Shown in pieces: positions 45,206 through 53,406 of a stretch of 64,000 nt of DNA. The notes below the pieces were generated by a model. The model worked only from the letters and a program-made list of their open reading frames with translations. It ran no database searches and had not been told where the DNA came from. Every line of letters begins with the position of its first letter. Position 1 is the stretch's first letter. Made by a program: the position numbers and the translations under genes. This stretch comes from Pseudomonadota bacterium (GTDB taxonomy: Bacteria > Pseudomonadota > Alphaproteobacteria > Caulobacterales > Caulobacteraceae), in assembly GCA_020161365.1 (NCBI GenBank), contig JAIUNU010000010.1, forward strand, positions 62,001 through 126,000, in the 5' to 3' direction.

Positions 45206-46486
45206 ATGGCTCGGCCCGCGCCGACCTTCGCCCAAGCGCTGCCCGTCTGGCTGAAGGTGGGGGTTCTGGGCTTCGGCGGTCCGGCGGGCCAGATCGCGCT
45301 GCTGCATCGAGAGGTGGTCGAGACGCGCGGCTGGATCGACGATGACGATTTCACCCGTGCCTTGAGCTTCTGCATGCTCCTGCCCGGCCCCGAGGCGCAA
45401 CAGCTGGCCACCTGGCTGGGCTGGCGGCTGCACGGCGTCCGCGGCGGACTGGCGGCGGGCCTGCTGTTCGTGCTGCCGGGCTTGGCGGTGATCCTGGGGC
45501 TTTCGGCGCTGTACGTCACCCATGGCCGCTCCGCCTGGGCCGGTCCGGTCCTCCTGGGCCTGAAGGCGGCGGTAGTGGCGCTGGTCGTTCAGGCGCTGCT
45601 TCGCATCGCCGGGAGAACCGTGAAGGACCGCGTGTCAGCGGCCGTGGCGATCGGGGCCTTTGCCCTGATGGCGTTCACGCTCCTGCCGTTCCCCTTGGTG
45701 ATCCTGGCGGCCGGCACAGTGGGATGGCTCCTCGGTGGGAAGGGGCAGGCGGCCGGGGTCCCTGTCGCGCCCATGAGGCCGGGCGGCGTGCGCGTGGCCC
45801 TGGTCTGCCTGGCGGCCTGGCTGGCGCCGATCTGCCTGGCCTGGGCCATCGCGCCCGGCTCGACCCTGGCCTGGATGGGCCTGACCTTCGGCGGGCTGGC
45901 GGCGATCAGCTTCGGCGGCGCCTATGCGGCCCTGGCCTATCTGGGACAGGCGGCGGCGGGCTTTGGCTGGCTCTCGGCGAGCCAGATGTTGGACGGCCTG
46001 GGCCTGGCCGAGACGACGCCGGGCCCCCTGGTTCTGGTGTTCGTGTTCGTCGGTTTCGTCGGCGCCTTCCAAACCGCGCCGCCTGACAGCGCCTGGCTTC
46101 TGGCGGTGCTGGGCGGACTGATGGCGGCCTGGACCACCTTCGCGCCGTCCTTCCTCTGGATTTTCGCGGGCGGCCCCTGGATCGAGCGGTGGGGACGGCA
46201 GCCAAGGCCCGGAAAGGCGCTGGCGATGGTGTCGGCGGCGGCGGTGGGTGTCATCGGCCAATTGGCGCTGTGGTTTACGATCCACTTGCTGTTTCGCAGC
46301 GGACGGACCGCGGAAGCGGGTGCTTTGCGGCTGCTGGTTCCCGACCTCGCCGCCGTGAACCCTGGCGCGTTGGGCCTCGTGATCCTGGCGCTGGGCCTGA
46401 CCTTCGCGATGCGGATCCCCATGCTGGCGATGATCGCCGTGACGGTGGGCGTCGCCGTTCTTCTGCGGGTGATCGGATTCAATTGA
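45206..46486 (+). CDS. chrA: Chromate-transporter (CHR) family protein ChrA
   Basis: This 426-residue membrane protein has two homologous CHR domains. The N-terminal domain starts with LPVWLKVGVLGFGGPAGQIAL and LLPGPEAQQLATWLGWR. The second domain has LTFGGLAAISFGGAYAALAYL and TTPGPLVLVFVFVG. CHR proteins export chromate or related anions. About ten to twelve membrane segments are visible. It starts two bases after rlmJ. No chrB or other resistance gene is near, so chromate is a family-level assignment. Confidence 0.92.
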   Translation: MARPAPTFAQALPVWLKVGVLGFGGPAGQIALLHREVVETRGWIDDDDFTRALSFCMLLPGPEAQQLATWLGWRLHGVRGGLAAGLLFVLPGLAVILGLSALYVTHGRSAWAGPVLLGLKAAVVALVVQALLRIAGRTVKDRVSAAVAIGAFALMAFTLLPFPLVILAAGTVGWLLGGKGQAAGVPVAPMRPGGVRVALVCLAAWLAPICLAWAIAPGSTLAWMGLTFGGLAAISFGGAYAALAYLGQAAAGFGWLSASQMLDGLGLAETTPGPLVLVFVFVGFVGAFQTAPPDSAWLLAVLGGLMAAWTTFAPSFLWIFAGGPWIERWGRQPRPGKALAMVSAAAVGVIGQLALWFTIHLLFRSGRTAEAGALRLLVPDLAAVNPGALGLVILALGLTFAMRIPMLAMIAVTVGVAVLLRVIGFN

Positions 46487-46569
46487 CGCTAGGTTAGTTT
46501 TTTGCGCTTGCGAACGGGAATTCCGTGTTATGTTGCGGCGCAATAAATCGCGGTTGCCAGGAGCGCGCC

Positions 46570-47286
46570 ATGGTTTCCCTCTTCAGCTTTCTCCCTGAGT
46601 ACACGGTCGACAAGGTCGAGCCCGAGGCCGCGCCCCGCGTGGCGGTGGGCGCCGCCTCGCCGCTGTGGCTGATGTTCGGCGGCGCTGCGGCCGCCGGCGC
46701 GGCCTATTGGTGGTGGGCCTCGCGCTGGCGCGAGGCGGTGAACCTCGAAGCGTTGATGGCCTTGGCGCCGGAGCCCGTGGCGCCGGTCGAGCCTGAAACG
46801 GTTCTGGAGGCGGCGGCCGAGCCGGTTGTCGAGGCGATGACGGAGATCGCCGAGGTCGCCGAGGCCGTGGCGGAGACCGTTCCTGCGCAGATCGAGGCCG
46901 CCGTCGCTGTCGCCGCCGAGCCGGTCGAAGAGATTGGTGCGGCCGACGAAATCCTGGCGTCACCTTTGGAAGCGACCGAGGCGTCGCCGGGCGCCCTCGA
47001 GGCGTTGGTCGTTGAATCGACGGCCGAAGCGCAAGTCGAAGCCGAGACGGTTAAGGCGGTCGAAGAGATGGAGTCGGTCGGTGACGACCTGACCCGCCTG
47101 GTCGGGATCGGTCCCAAGCTGGCGGCGTCCTTGGCCGAGCTCGGCGTGACGCGCTTCAGCCAGATCGCCGCCTGGACGCCCGACGAACTGGCCTCCATCG
47201 ACCAGCTCCTCGGCCTGAAGGGCCGCGCCGAGCGCGACGCCTGGGTCGCCCAGGCCAAGCGCTTCGCCGAGCCGGCGCAGGCCTAA
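46570..47286 (+). CDS. Membrane-anchored protein with C-terminal helix-hairpin-helix domain
   Basis: This 238-residue protein has a hydrophobic segment (about 28-50, SPLWLMFGGAAAAGAAYWWW), then a long linker of Ala, Glu, Val and Pro (about 60-175) of low complexity. The last 65 residues form a helix-hairpin-helix-like domain (DDLTRLVGIGPKLAASLAELGVTRFSQIAA region with GIGPKLAASL). This last domain also occurs beside complex I NuoE-type proteins and in ribosomal L21-type fusions. AGGAG six bases before ATG 46570 fixes the start. Function unknown. Confidence 0.8.
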   Translation: MVSLFSFLPEYTVDKVEPEAAPRVAVGAASPLWLMFGGAAAAGAAYWWWASRWREAVNLEALMALAPEPVAPVEPETVLEAAAEPVVEAMTEIAEVAEAVAETVPAQIEAAVAVAAEPVEEIGAADEILASPLEATEASPGALEALVVESTAEAQVEAETVKAVEEMESVGDDLTRLVGIGPKLAASLAELGVTRFSQIAAWTPDELASIDQLLGLKGRAERDAWVAQAKRFAEPAQA

Positions 47287-47532
47287 CCGCAACCCTCTTT
47301 CCTCTCCGGGGATGCAGCGCGAGCGCAGAGCGAGGCGAGGACAGGATCGCCTCCTCAGCAGTCACCTGATCCCCAGCCCTTCACCACGCAGGGGAAGTGA
47401 GACTCCCTTGTCGTCGCCCGTGGCCCGCGACCAATCGCCTCGGCCAGGCGATTAACCGGGATTCACCACGCGCAGGTACGCCGCCTTAACCATCACCGAC
47501 CATACTGTTCTGGAATGGGACTGGAGGGGCGC

Positions 47533-49032
47533 ATGGGGCAGCACGTGGAAACCCTGGTGATCGGGGCCGGTCCGGCCGGCCTGACGACCGCCTATACCTT
47601 GGCCAAGGCCGGGCGCGGCGTGACCGTGCTGGAGATGGACCCGACCTATGTCGGCGGCATCAGCCGGACCGTCGACTACAAGGGCTTCAAGTTCGACATC
47701 GGCGGTCACCGCTTCTTCTCGAAGAGCAAGGAGATCGTCGACCTCTGGAACGAGATCCTGCCCGACGACTTCATCGACCGTCCGCGCCTGTCGCGGATTT
47801 ATTACCGTGAGAAGTTCTACGCCTATCCGCTGAAGGCCTTCGAGGCCCTGGCCAATCTGGGCGTCTGGACCGCGACCAAGTGCATGGCCTCGTTCGGCTG
47901 GGCCAAGCTGAACCCGATCGAGACCCCGACCACCTTCCACCAGTGGGTGCGCAACCAGTTCGGCGAGAAGCTCTTTTCGATCTTCTTCAAGACCTACACC
48001 GAAAAGGTGTGGGGCATGAGCTGCGACGAAATCTCGGCCGACTGGGCCAGCCAGCGGATCAAGGGGCTGGACCTGGGCGCGGCGATCATCGACGGCGTCA
48101 AGCGCTCGCTCGGCCTGCGCGGCAAAGCGACCGAGGGCGGACCCAAGACCCTGATCGAGAGCTTCCGCTATCCCCGCAAGGGACCCGGCATGATGTGGGA
48201 GGCCTGCGCCGACAAGGTGATGGCCCTGGGCGGCGATGTCCGCATGGGGCGCAAGGTCGACGGCCTGCACTACGACAAGATGGCCAAGATCTGGACCGTC
48301 GCGGTGACCTGCGCCGACGGCCGCAAGGAGATTTACACGGCCAATGAGATAGTCTCGTCCGCGCCGATCCGTGAGCTGATGCAGTCGATCAGCCCTACGC
48401 CGATCAGCGTCTTCCACGCCGGCGAGCTGATGTATCGCGACTTCATCACCGTGGTCCTGATCGGCAAGCCGCAGAAAGAGCTGCCCGACAACTGGATCTA
48501 TATCCACGACCCGTCGGTGAAGGTCGGCCGTGTGCAGAACTTCCGCTCCTGGTCGCCGGAGATGATCCCAGACGGCGTCTCGACGTGCCTGGGCCTGGAA
48601 TACTTCTGCTTCGAAGGTGACGGCCTCTGGACCACCTCGGACGAGGACCTGATCGCCCAAGCCAAGCGCGAGATCGGCAAGATCGGCCTGATGGAGCCGG
48701 CGGACGTCTACGACGCCTGCGTGGTGCGCCAGCACAAGGCCTATCCCGTCTATGACGACGCCTATGCCGAGCACGTGAAGATGGTCCGGCTGGACCTGAA
48801 GATGCACTTCCCCGGACTGCACCTGGTGGGCCGGAACGGCATGCACAAGTACAACAACCAGGACCACGCCATGATGACCGGTCTGCTGACGGCGGAGAAC
48901 ATCATCGCCGGCGAGATCATCCACGACGTCTGGGAAGTCAACGAGGACGCCGAGTACGGCGAGGCCGGTGTCTCGGGCGCCCGCGAGGCCCTGCGCAGCG
49001 AGCGGGCCGTGCCGACCAAGGTCGCCGCATGA
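47533..49032 (+). CDS. UDP-galactopyranose-mutase-like FAD oxidoreductase
   Basis: This 499-residue flavoprotein is of the NAD(P)-binding_8/UGM-like group. The FAD motif GAGPAGLTTAYTL begins at residue 11, followed by GGISRTVDYKGFKFDIGGHRFF (with GGHRFF at 58-63) and a C-terminal AENIIAGEIIHDVW. GGAGG five bases before ATG 47533 favours that start over ATG 47515. It is coupled to a GtrA-like gene by a four-base overlap. Members of this group are often beside GtrA or polyprenyl glycosylation genes, so a role in surface carbohydrate synthesis is likely. The 246 bases before it (47287-47532) show no gene. Confidence 0.88.
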   Translation: MGQHVETLVIGAGPAGLTTAYTLAKAGRGVTVLEMDPTYVGGISRTVDYKGFKFDIGGHRFFSKSKEIVDLWNEILPDDFIDRPRLSRIYYREKFYAYPLKAFEALANLGVWTATKCMASFGWAKLNPIETPTTFHQWVRNQFGEKLFSIFFKTYTEKVWGMSCDEISADWASQRIKGLDLGAAIIDGVKRSLGLRGKATEGGPKTLIESFRYPRKGPGMMWEACADKVMALGGDVRMGRKVDGLHYDKMAKIWTVAVTCADGRKEIYTANEIVSSAPIRELMQSISPTPISVFHAGELMYRDFITVVLIGKPQKELPDNWIYIHDPSVKVGRVQNFRSWSPEMIPDGVSTCLGLEYFCFEGDGLWTTSDEDLIAQAKREIGKIGLMEPADVYDACVVRQHKAYPVYDDAYAEHVKMVRLDLKMHFPGLHLVGRNGMHKYNNQDHAMMTGLLTAENIIAGEIIHDVWEVNEDAEYGEAGVSGAREALRSERAVPTKVAA

Positions 49033-49472
49033 TTTTCACCCTGGCCGGACCGATCTGGCGCCTCCTGCCGGTGGGCCTGCGCGAGCTGATCCTCTATGGC
49101 ATGGCCAGCGCTGCGGCGCTGGCGGTCGACTGGGGGCTTCTGGTCCTGTTGACCTGGATGGGCGTCGACTATCTGGTCGCCTCGGGCGTCGGCTTCTGCG
49201 CCGGCATCGGCGTCGCCTACGCCCTGTCGATCCGGATGGTGTTCGCCCATCGTCCGATCGCCGAGCGCTGGCGCGAGTTCACCGGCTTTCTCGGCGTGGG
49301 CCTCGCCGGCCTGCTGCTGACCCAGGGCCTGATGATGGTCTGGGTCGAGGCGTTCGGCATGAGCCCGGCGTCGGCCAAGGCGCCGACGGCGTGTCTTGTC
49401 TTCCTGTTCAACTTCACCGTCCGCCGGGCGCTGCTGTTCCGCGCGCCGCGCGCCGATATCGCCCCGTCGTGA
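49029..49472 (+). CDS. GtrA-like membrane protein (putative polyprenyl-sugar flippase)
   Basis: This 147-residue protein has four membrane segments and fits the GtrA/DPMS small-subunit family, thought to move polyprenyl-phosphate-linked sugars across the inner membrane. The family has few conserved residues; FRLLPVGL-like, LTWMGVDYLVASGVGFCAGIG and FLFNFTVRRALLF fit. The start overlaps the flavoprotein gene by four bases (ATGA). Confidence 0.88.
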   Translation: MIFTLAGPIWRLLPVGLRELILYGMASAAALAVDWGLLVLLTWMGVDYLVASGVGFCAGIGVAYALSIRMVFAHRPIAERWREFTGFLGVGLAGLLLTQGLMMVWVEAFGMSPASAKAPTACLVFLFNFTVRRALLFRAPRADIAPS

Positions 49473-49547
49473 ACGAGCTGGAGCCTGTCGGGTTGGGGCG
49501 AAATCCTCTAAACCCGACAAGCAGTCTCTAGGTCATAGGGTTAGAGC

Positions 49548-51497
49548 GTGACTGGCGCCGAAACCGGTTCCCGCCTTCGGCGTCACACTGTGGCGCGCTT
49601 TGTCGACAGCCCCTGGCTCGGCTGGCTGGCGGCGTTTGGCCTTTTCCTGCTCAGCCGCCCGTACTCCGGCGTCCATCATGACGGACGGCTCTACGTCGGC
49701 GACGCCCTGGCCAAGTTGGACCCTGGCGGGGTGGGCCGGGATCTGATCTTCGTCCACGATGGCCAGTTCGGCTTCAGCATCTATACGGCGCTGCTGGCCC
49801 GGCTGATCGCTGCCTTGGGCCTATCCGGCGCGACCCTGGTGATCGTCATCGTCACCCTGCTGGCCTGGTTCGCGGCCCTTGTTCTGTTGATCGAACACCT
49901 GCTGGCCGATCGGTCGCCAGGCGAGCGGTGGGTGGCCCTGGTCTTCGCCGCGACCCTGCCGCCCCTCTATGGCGCGATGAACGTCATCGGCTTTGGCGAG
50001 CCGTACGCCACGCCGCGCGGCCTGGCTGAGGCGGCGGGCCTGCTGGGAATGGCCGGCTATCTGTCGGGCCGGCGGATCCTGGGTCTGGGCGCTTGCGTCC
50101 TGGCCATGCTGTTCCATCCGATCATGGGCCTGTGCGCCGCCGCAGCCATCGGACTGGCGATCTGCCTGGAAGATCGTCGCTGGCTGTGGGCGGGCCTGGC
50201 GGCGCTCGGCGTCGTCACCATCGCGGGACTGTTCCACCTGCCCTTGGCCGACCGCATCGTCACGGTCATGGATCCGGCTTGGCGCGCGATCGTCGAGACG
50301 CGCAGTCCGATCCTGTTTCCCTCCCTTTGGAGCGCGGAGACCTGGGGGCGTCTCGCCGTGCAGGCCTGTACGCTCGCGGCGGCTGCGTCACTGCTGACGG
50401 GCGCGCCGCAGCGGCTGGCGTTGGGGGCGCTGTCGGCCGGGCTGGCCGGAGTGGCCGCCGCCGCGCTGCTCGGGGACCACTTCTCGCTGCTGCTCTTTCT
50501 CCAGGCTCAGACCTGGCGCACGCTCGAGCCCATGGCGGTGTTGTCCGCCATCAGCCTTGCTTTGGTCTGTATCGCCGCGCCGAGAAAGGGCGCGTCCAGC
50601 CTGATCGGACTGGCGTTTCTGGGTCTTGGCTGGATGTTTCGTGACATCGGCGATCTGGGATGGCTGGCGGCGCCGGTCGGGCTGGCGTTCTGGCTTGTCG
50701 GCGATCGGGCGCGCTTGTCACATCCGAGAACCTACGGCGCGATCGCAGTCGGCGTGCTGGCTGTGGGTCTGCTGGGCTATGCGGCGCTCAGGGCCTTTGC
50801 CTTGCGCCAAACCCTGGCTCGTCTGCCGGATTCCTGGCCCTTCAGCCAGGGGCTGGTGTGGAGCAGCGACCTACCGACCTTGCTTATCGTCACTGTGCTG
50901 GGGCTCTGGTTCGCCCTATCTTGGACGCCGCCGAGCCGGACGATGCGTCTCGTCGGCCTCTTCGTGATCGGACTTCTGGCGGCCCTGCTGTGGGACGACC
51001 GTTCCGACTATGTCCGTCAGCGGGACCTGGGCCGGGATCCTGCCTTGGTGTCGATGCTGGCTTCTGCTCCCGGCGACGTTCTCTGGCTGTCCGGCGATGT
51101 CGAGCCTTGGGTGGTGGCGGGCCGTTCCAGTTGGGGCAGCAAGGTGCAGAGCGCCGGGATCGTGTTCTCGCGGCCGCTGGCCATGGCCTTGCACGATCGC
51201 GTGGCGCGGCTTGAGGCCGCAGGGCTGGTGGGACCCGACTGGATTCGTCCCCTGACCTTGGAGGCCTTGAAGCCGCCAAGGCTCGAACCCAGTAAGGTGC
51301 GTGGGTTCTGCGGCGCGCCAGACGCCCCAGCGTGGATTGTGTCACCGCTCTGGGACGGGGAGGCGGGGCTGGATTCGCGTCTTGGCGCGAAGACCTGGTC
51401 GCCGAAGGCGCCTTATGCCGAGGATCTTTCCGATGGCTCAGGCCGCCGCTGGATAACGGCGCGCCGTTACGCGGTGATTCCGTGCCGGGGCGCTTGA
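49548..51497 (+). CDS. Large multi-pass membrane protein, possible GT-C glycosyltransferase
   Basis: This 649-residue protein starts with GTG 49548, 75 bases after gtrA. It has about twelve to fourteen hydrophobic segments and a C-terminal extramembrane domain of about 150 residues, which includes the short conserved-looking WLSGDVEPWVVAG and one cysteine near each end. An early acidic loop (SGVHHDGRLYVGDAL) could be the catalytic loop of a GT-C-fold glycosyltransferase, but I do not see a diagnostic motif. Next to gtrA and a UGM-like gene, a role in lipid-linked sugar transfer is the best guess. Confidence 0.7.
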   Translation: MTGAETGSRLRRHTVARFVDSPWLGWLAAFGLFLLSRPYSGVHHDGRLYVGDALAKLDPGGVGRDLIFVHDGQFGFSIYTALLARLIAALGLSGATLVIVIVTLLAWFAALVLLIEHLLADRSPGERWVALVFAATLPPLYGAMNVIGFGEPYATPRGLAEAAGLLGMAGYLSGRRILGLGACVLAMLFHPIMGLCAAAAIGLAICLEDRRWLWAGLAALGVVTIAGLFHLPLADRIVTVMDPAWRAIVETRSPILFPSLWSAETWGRLAVQACTLAAAASLLTGAPQRLALGALSAGLAGVAAAALLGDHFSLLLFLQAQTWRTLEPMAVLSAISLALVCIAAPRKGASSLIGLAFLGLGWMFRDIGDLGWLAAPVGLAFWLVGDRARLSHPRTYGAIAVGVLAVGLLGYAALRAFALRQTLARLPDSWPFSQGLVWSSDLPTLLIVTVLGLWFALSWTPPSRTMRLVGLFVIGLLAALLWDDRSDYVRQRDLGRDPALVSMLASAPGDVLWLSGDVEPWVVAGRSSWGSKVQSAGIVFSRPLAMALHDRVARLEAAGLVGPDWIRPLTLEALKPPRLEPSKVRGFCGAPDAPAWIVSPLWDGEAGLDSRLGAKTWSPKAPYAEDLSDGSGRRWITARRYAVIPCRGA

Positions 51498-51634
51498 ACT
51501 GACGCCGGACGCGCGGGGCGCGCGGTCAGGCGGCTTGCGCTCCAGCAGATGAAATGCACGAGCGCATCAGCCAGACCGACGATCGCGGCCAGCACGAAAA
51601 GGCTCGAAATCGCAAGGATCGCCAGTACCGACAT
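51467..51634 (-). CDS. Small 55-residue single-pass membrane protein
   Basis: This ORF of 56 codons begins ATG 51634 with GGGAGA about five bases upstream. The product is a short N-terminus, one hydrophobic segment (MSVLAILAISSLFVLAAI...), and a basic, Pro- and Ala-rich tail. Its 3' end overlaps the large membrane-protein gene by 31 bases on the other strand. The LacI-type operator at 51725 lies about 90 bases upstream, divergent from the sugar transporter. I do not recognise the family, but the ribosome site and membrane segment make it a real candidate. Confidence 0.5.
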   Translation of the reverse strand: MSVLAILAISSLFVLAAIVGLADALVHFICWSASRLTARPARPASVQAPRHGITA

Positions 51635-51724
51635 GGTGGTCTCCCGTTCGCTTGATCAAGGCGAAACAGGGGCTGCCGGTTCCCAGCGGGCGGGCTGAAA
51701 ACCGGGAAAATCAACGCATATGGT

Positions 51725-51738
51725 TGACAACGTTGTCA
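51725..51738. promoter_or_regulatory. LacI-family-type operator, copy 2
   Basis: TGACAACGTTGTCA, identical to the site at 36544-36557 and in the same TTGACAACGTTGTCACG context. It is 108 bases before the FucP-type transporter start and overlaps a TTGACA at 51724-51729. The intergenic region 51635-51845 holds no other convincing element. Confidence 0.75.
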
Positions 51739-51845
51739 CGTTTCCGGTGAATGCGGCATCCGCGCGAAGACGGATCTGACATATCGTCACTAGGGAGTGG
51801 TGCAGTGATTGCGGTGCTGACGTTGAACCTTGGAGGTGTCGGCCA

Positions 51846-53201
51846 ATGACCGACGCCACGATCACTAAATCCACGACCAACGGCGGGGGCGTCAAACTCG
51901 CCGTCGTCTACGTGACCTGTCTGTTCTTCATCTGGGCGCTGGTCACCAACCTGCTCGATCCGTTGCTGAAGACCATGAAGACGGTCTTCACCCTGACCCC
52001 GGTCGAGGCCAGCTTGACGGGCTTCGCCTTCTTCATCGCTTACGGGATCATGTCTCTGCCCTCGGCGGCGTTCCTCTCCAAGCTGGGCTACGCCCGCTCG
52101 GTGATGGTCGGCCTGGGCGGCATCGTCGCCGGCTGCTTCATCGCCATCGCCGCGGCCAAGCTTCACGTCTTCGGCGTCTTCCTGGTCGGGCTCTTCGTGA
52201 TGGCCTCGGGTGTCACCCTGCTGCAGGTGGCCGCCAACCCGCTGATCGCCTCGATGGGCAAGCCCGAGGAATCCTCGTTCCGGCTCAACCTGTCGCAGGC
52301 CTTCAACTCGCTGGGCGCGGCCTGCGGCCTGTGGTTCGGCGCGAACTTCCTGCTGAAGGGCGACATCTTCAAGAAGGATGTCGTGATCACCGACGCCATG
52401 CGCGAGCAGGCCTTGGGCTTTGTCAGCAACGTCTATCTGGCGATCGGCCTGGGGCTGGCGCTGTTCATCCTGCTGATCTTCTTGGTTCGCCAGAAGATCA
52501 CCGACGCCGCCCCCAAGACCGGCCAGCTCGTCAACCCGTTCACCGCCCTGACCTCCAAGTGGGCGAACCTCGGCGCGATCGGCATCTTCCTGTATGTCGG
52601 CGCGGAAGTGGCGATCTCGCTGCACCTGCTGCTGTTCCTGGAGCAGGCGCATATCCTCGATATCTCGTCCGAGCAGGCTGGCAAGCTGACCACCTTCTAC
52701 ATGGTCTTCGCCATGATCGGCCGGTTCGCCGGTTCGGCCCTGCTCAAGACGATCAAGGACTACACCATGCTGGCCGTCGTCGCCGTCGGCGCGATCGCCC
52801 TCTGCCTGGTCGTCATCCTGACCAAGGACATGACGCCCAGCACGCACGCTGGCACGGTCAACCTGCTGCTGGCCTCGGCGCCGGTGACCTCGGGCCTGAT
52901 CCCGGCCTTCGCGGCCCTGCTGATCGGCCTGTTCAACTCGATCATGTTCCCGACGATCTTCACCCTGACGCTGCAGCGTTCGTCGGCGCCGACCTCGGCG
53001 ACCTCGGGCCTGCTGTGCATGGCTATCGTCGGCGGCGCTTTCCTGCCGCTGGCCTTCGCCAAGATCGAGGAAATGACCGGATCCATGGCGCTGGGCTTCG
53101 CTGCCCCGCTGGCCTGCTACGTCTATGTCCTGTGGTTCGCCCTGGTCGCCAAGAAGGCGCCGACCCACGAAATCCAGGAGGGCGTGGCCGGCGGCCACTA
53201 G
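51846..53201 (+). CDS. FucP-type sugar:H+ symporter (MFS)
   Basis: This 451-residue MFS transporter of the FHS (fucose/glucose/N-acetylglucosamine) subfamily has twelve membrane segments. Family features are CLFFIWALVTNLLDPLL near the N-terminus, AANPLIASMGKPEESSFRLN (with NPL and the LN region) and LFNSIMFPTIFTL in the second half. GGAGGTG precedes ATG 51846. A beta-glucosidase gene lies 1.6 kb downstream. The LacI-type operator 108 bases upstream suggests induction by a sugar. Substrate not determined from sequence. Confidence 0.92.
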   Translation: MTDATITKSTTNGGGVKLAVVYVTCLFFIWALVTNLLDPLLKTMKTVFTLTPVEASLTGFAFFIAYGIMSLPSAAFLSKLGYARSVMVGLGGIVAGCFIAIAAAKLHVFGVFLVGLFVMASGVTLLQVAANPLIASMGKPEESSFRLNLSQAFNSLGAACGLWFGANFLLKGDIFKKDVVITDAMREQALGFVSNVYLAIGLGLALFILLIFLVRQKITDAAPKTGQLVNPFTALTSKWANLGAIGIFLYVGAEVAISLHLLLFLEQAHILDISSEQAGKLTTFYMVFAMIGRFAGSALLKTIKDYTMLAVVAVGAIALCLVVILTKDMTPSTHAGTVNLLLASAPVTSGLIPAFAALLIGLFNSIMFPTIFTLTLQRSSAPTSATSGLLCMAIVGGAFLPLAFAKIEEMTGSMALGFAAPLACYVYVLWFALVAKKAPTHEIQEGVAGGH

Positions 53202-53231
53202 CCCCTCCGACCAAGACTGCCCTGCAAGCGC

Positions 53232-53265
53232 CCCCGGGAGGTTCGTCCTCCCGGGGTTCTTTTTT
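53232..53265 (+). terminator. Intrinsic terminator of the sugar transporter gene
   Basis: CCCCGGGAGG-ttcgt-CCTCCCGGGG is a perfect 10-bp stem with a five-base loop, followed by TTCTTTTTT, 30 bases after the stop. Confidence 0.93.
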
Positions 53266-53406
53266 CGGCGACGATCGTTCGGCGCACAACAGGATCGCCG
53301 CGTTTCTAGGCGCTTAAGTTTTCCTGGGGCCGCCCCCTGAAAAACCTCGCTCGTAAATCCCAGCGCCCGACACGACATTGCCGGCGTACGATCGTCGAGG
53401 AACGTC

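Noticed and set aside
47486..47493. TTAACCAT, a CtrA half-site before the UGM-like gene
   Set aside because: Only one half is present, with no second TTAA seven bases away. A single half-site is too weak to list.
51526..51714. 62-codon minus-strand frame in the same region as the small membrane protein
   Set aside because: It has no ribosome site and an unlikely composition. The overlapping 55-residue frame (51467-51634) has a ribosome site and a membrane segment.
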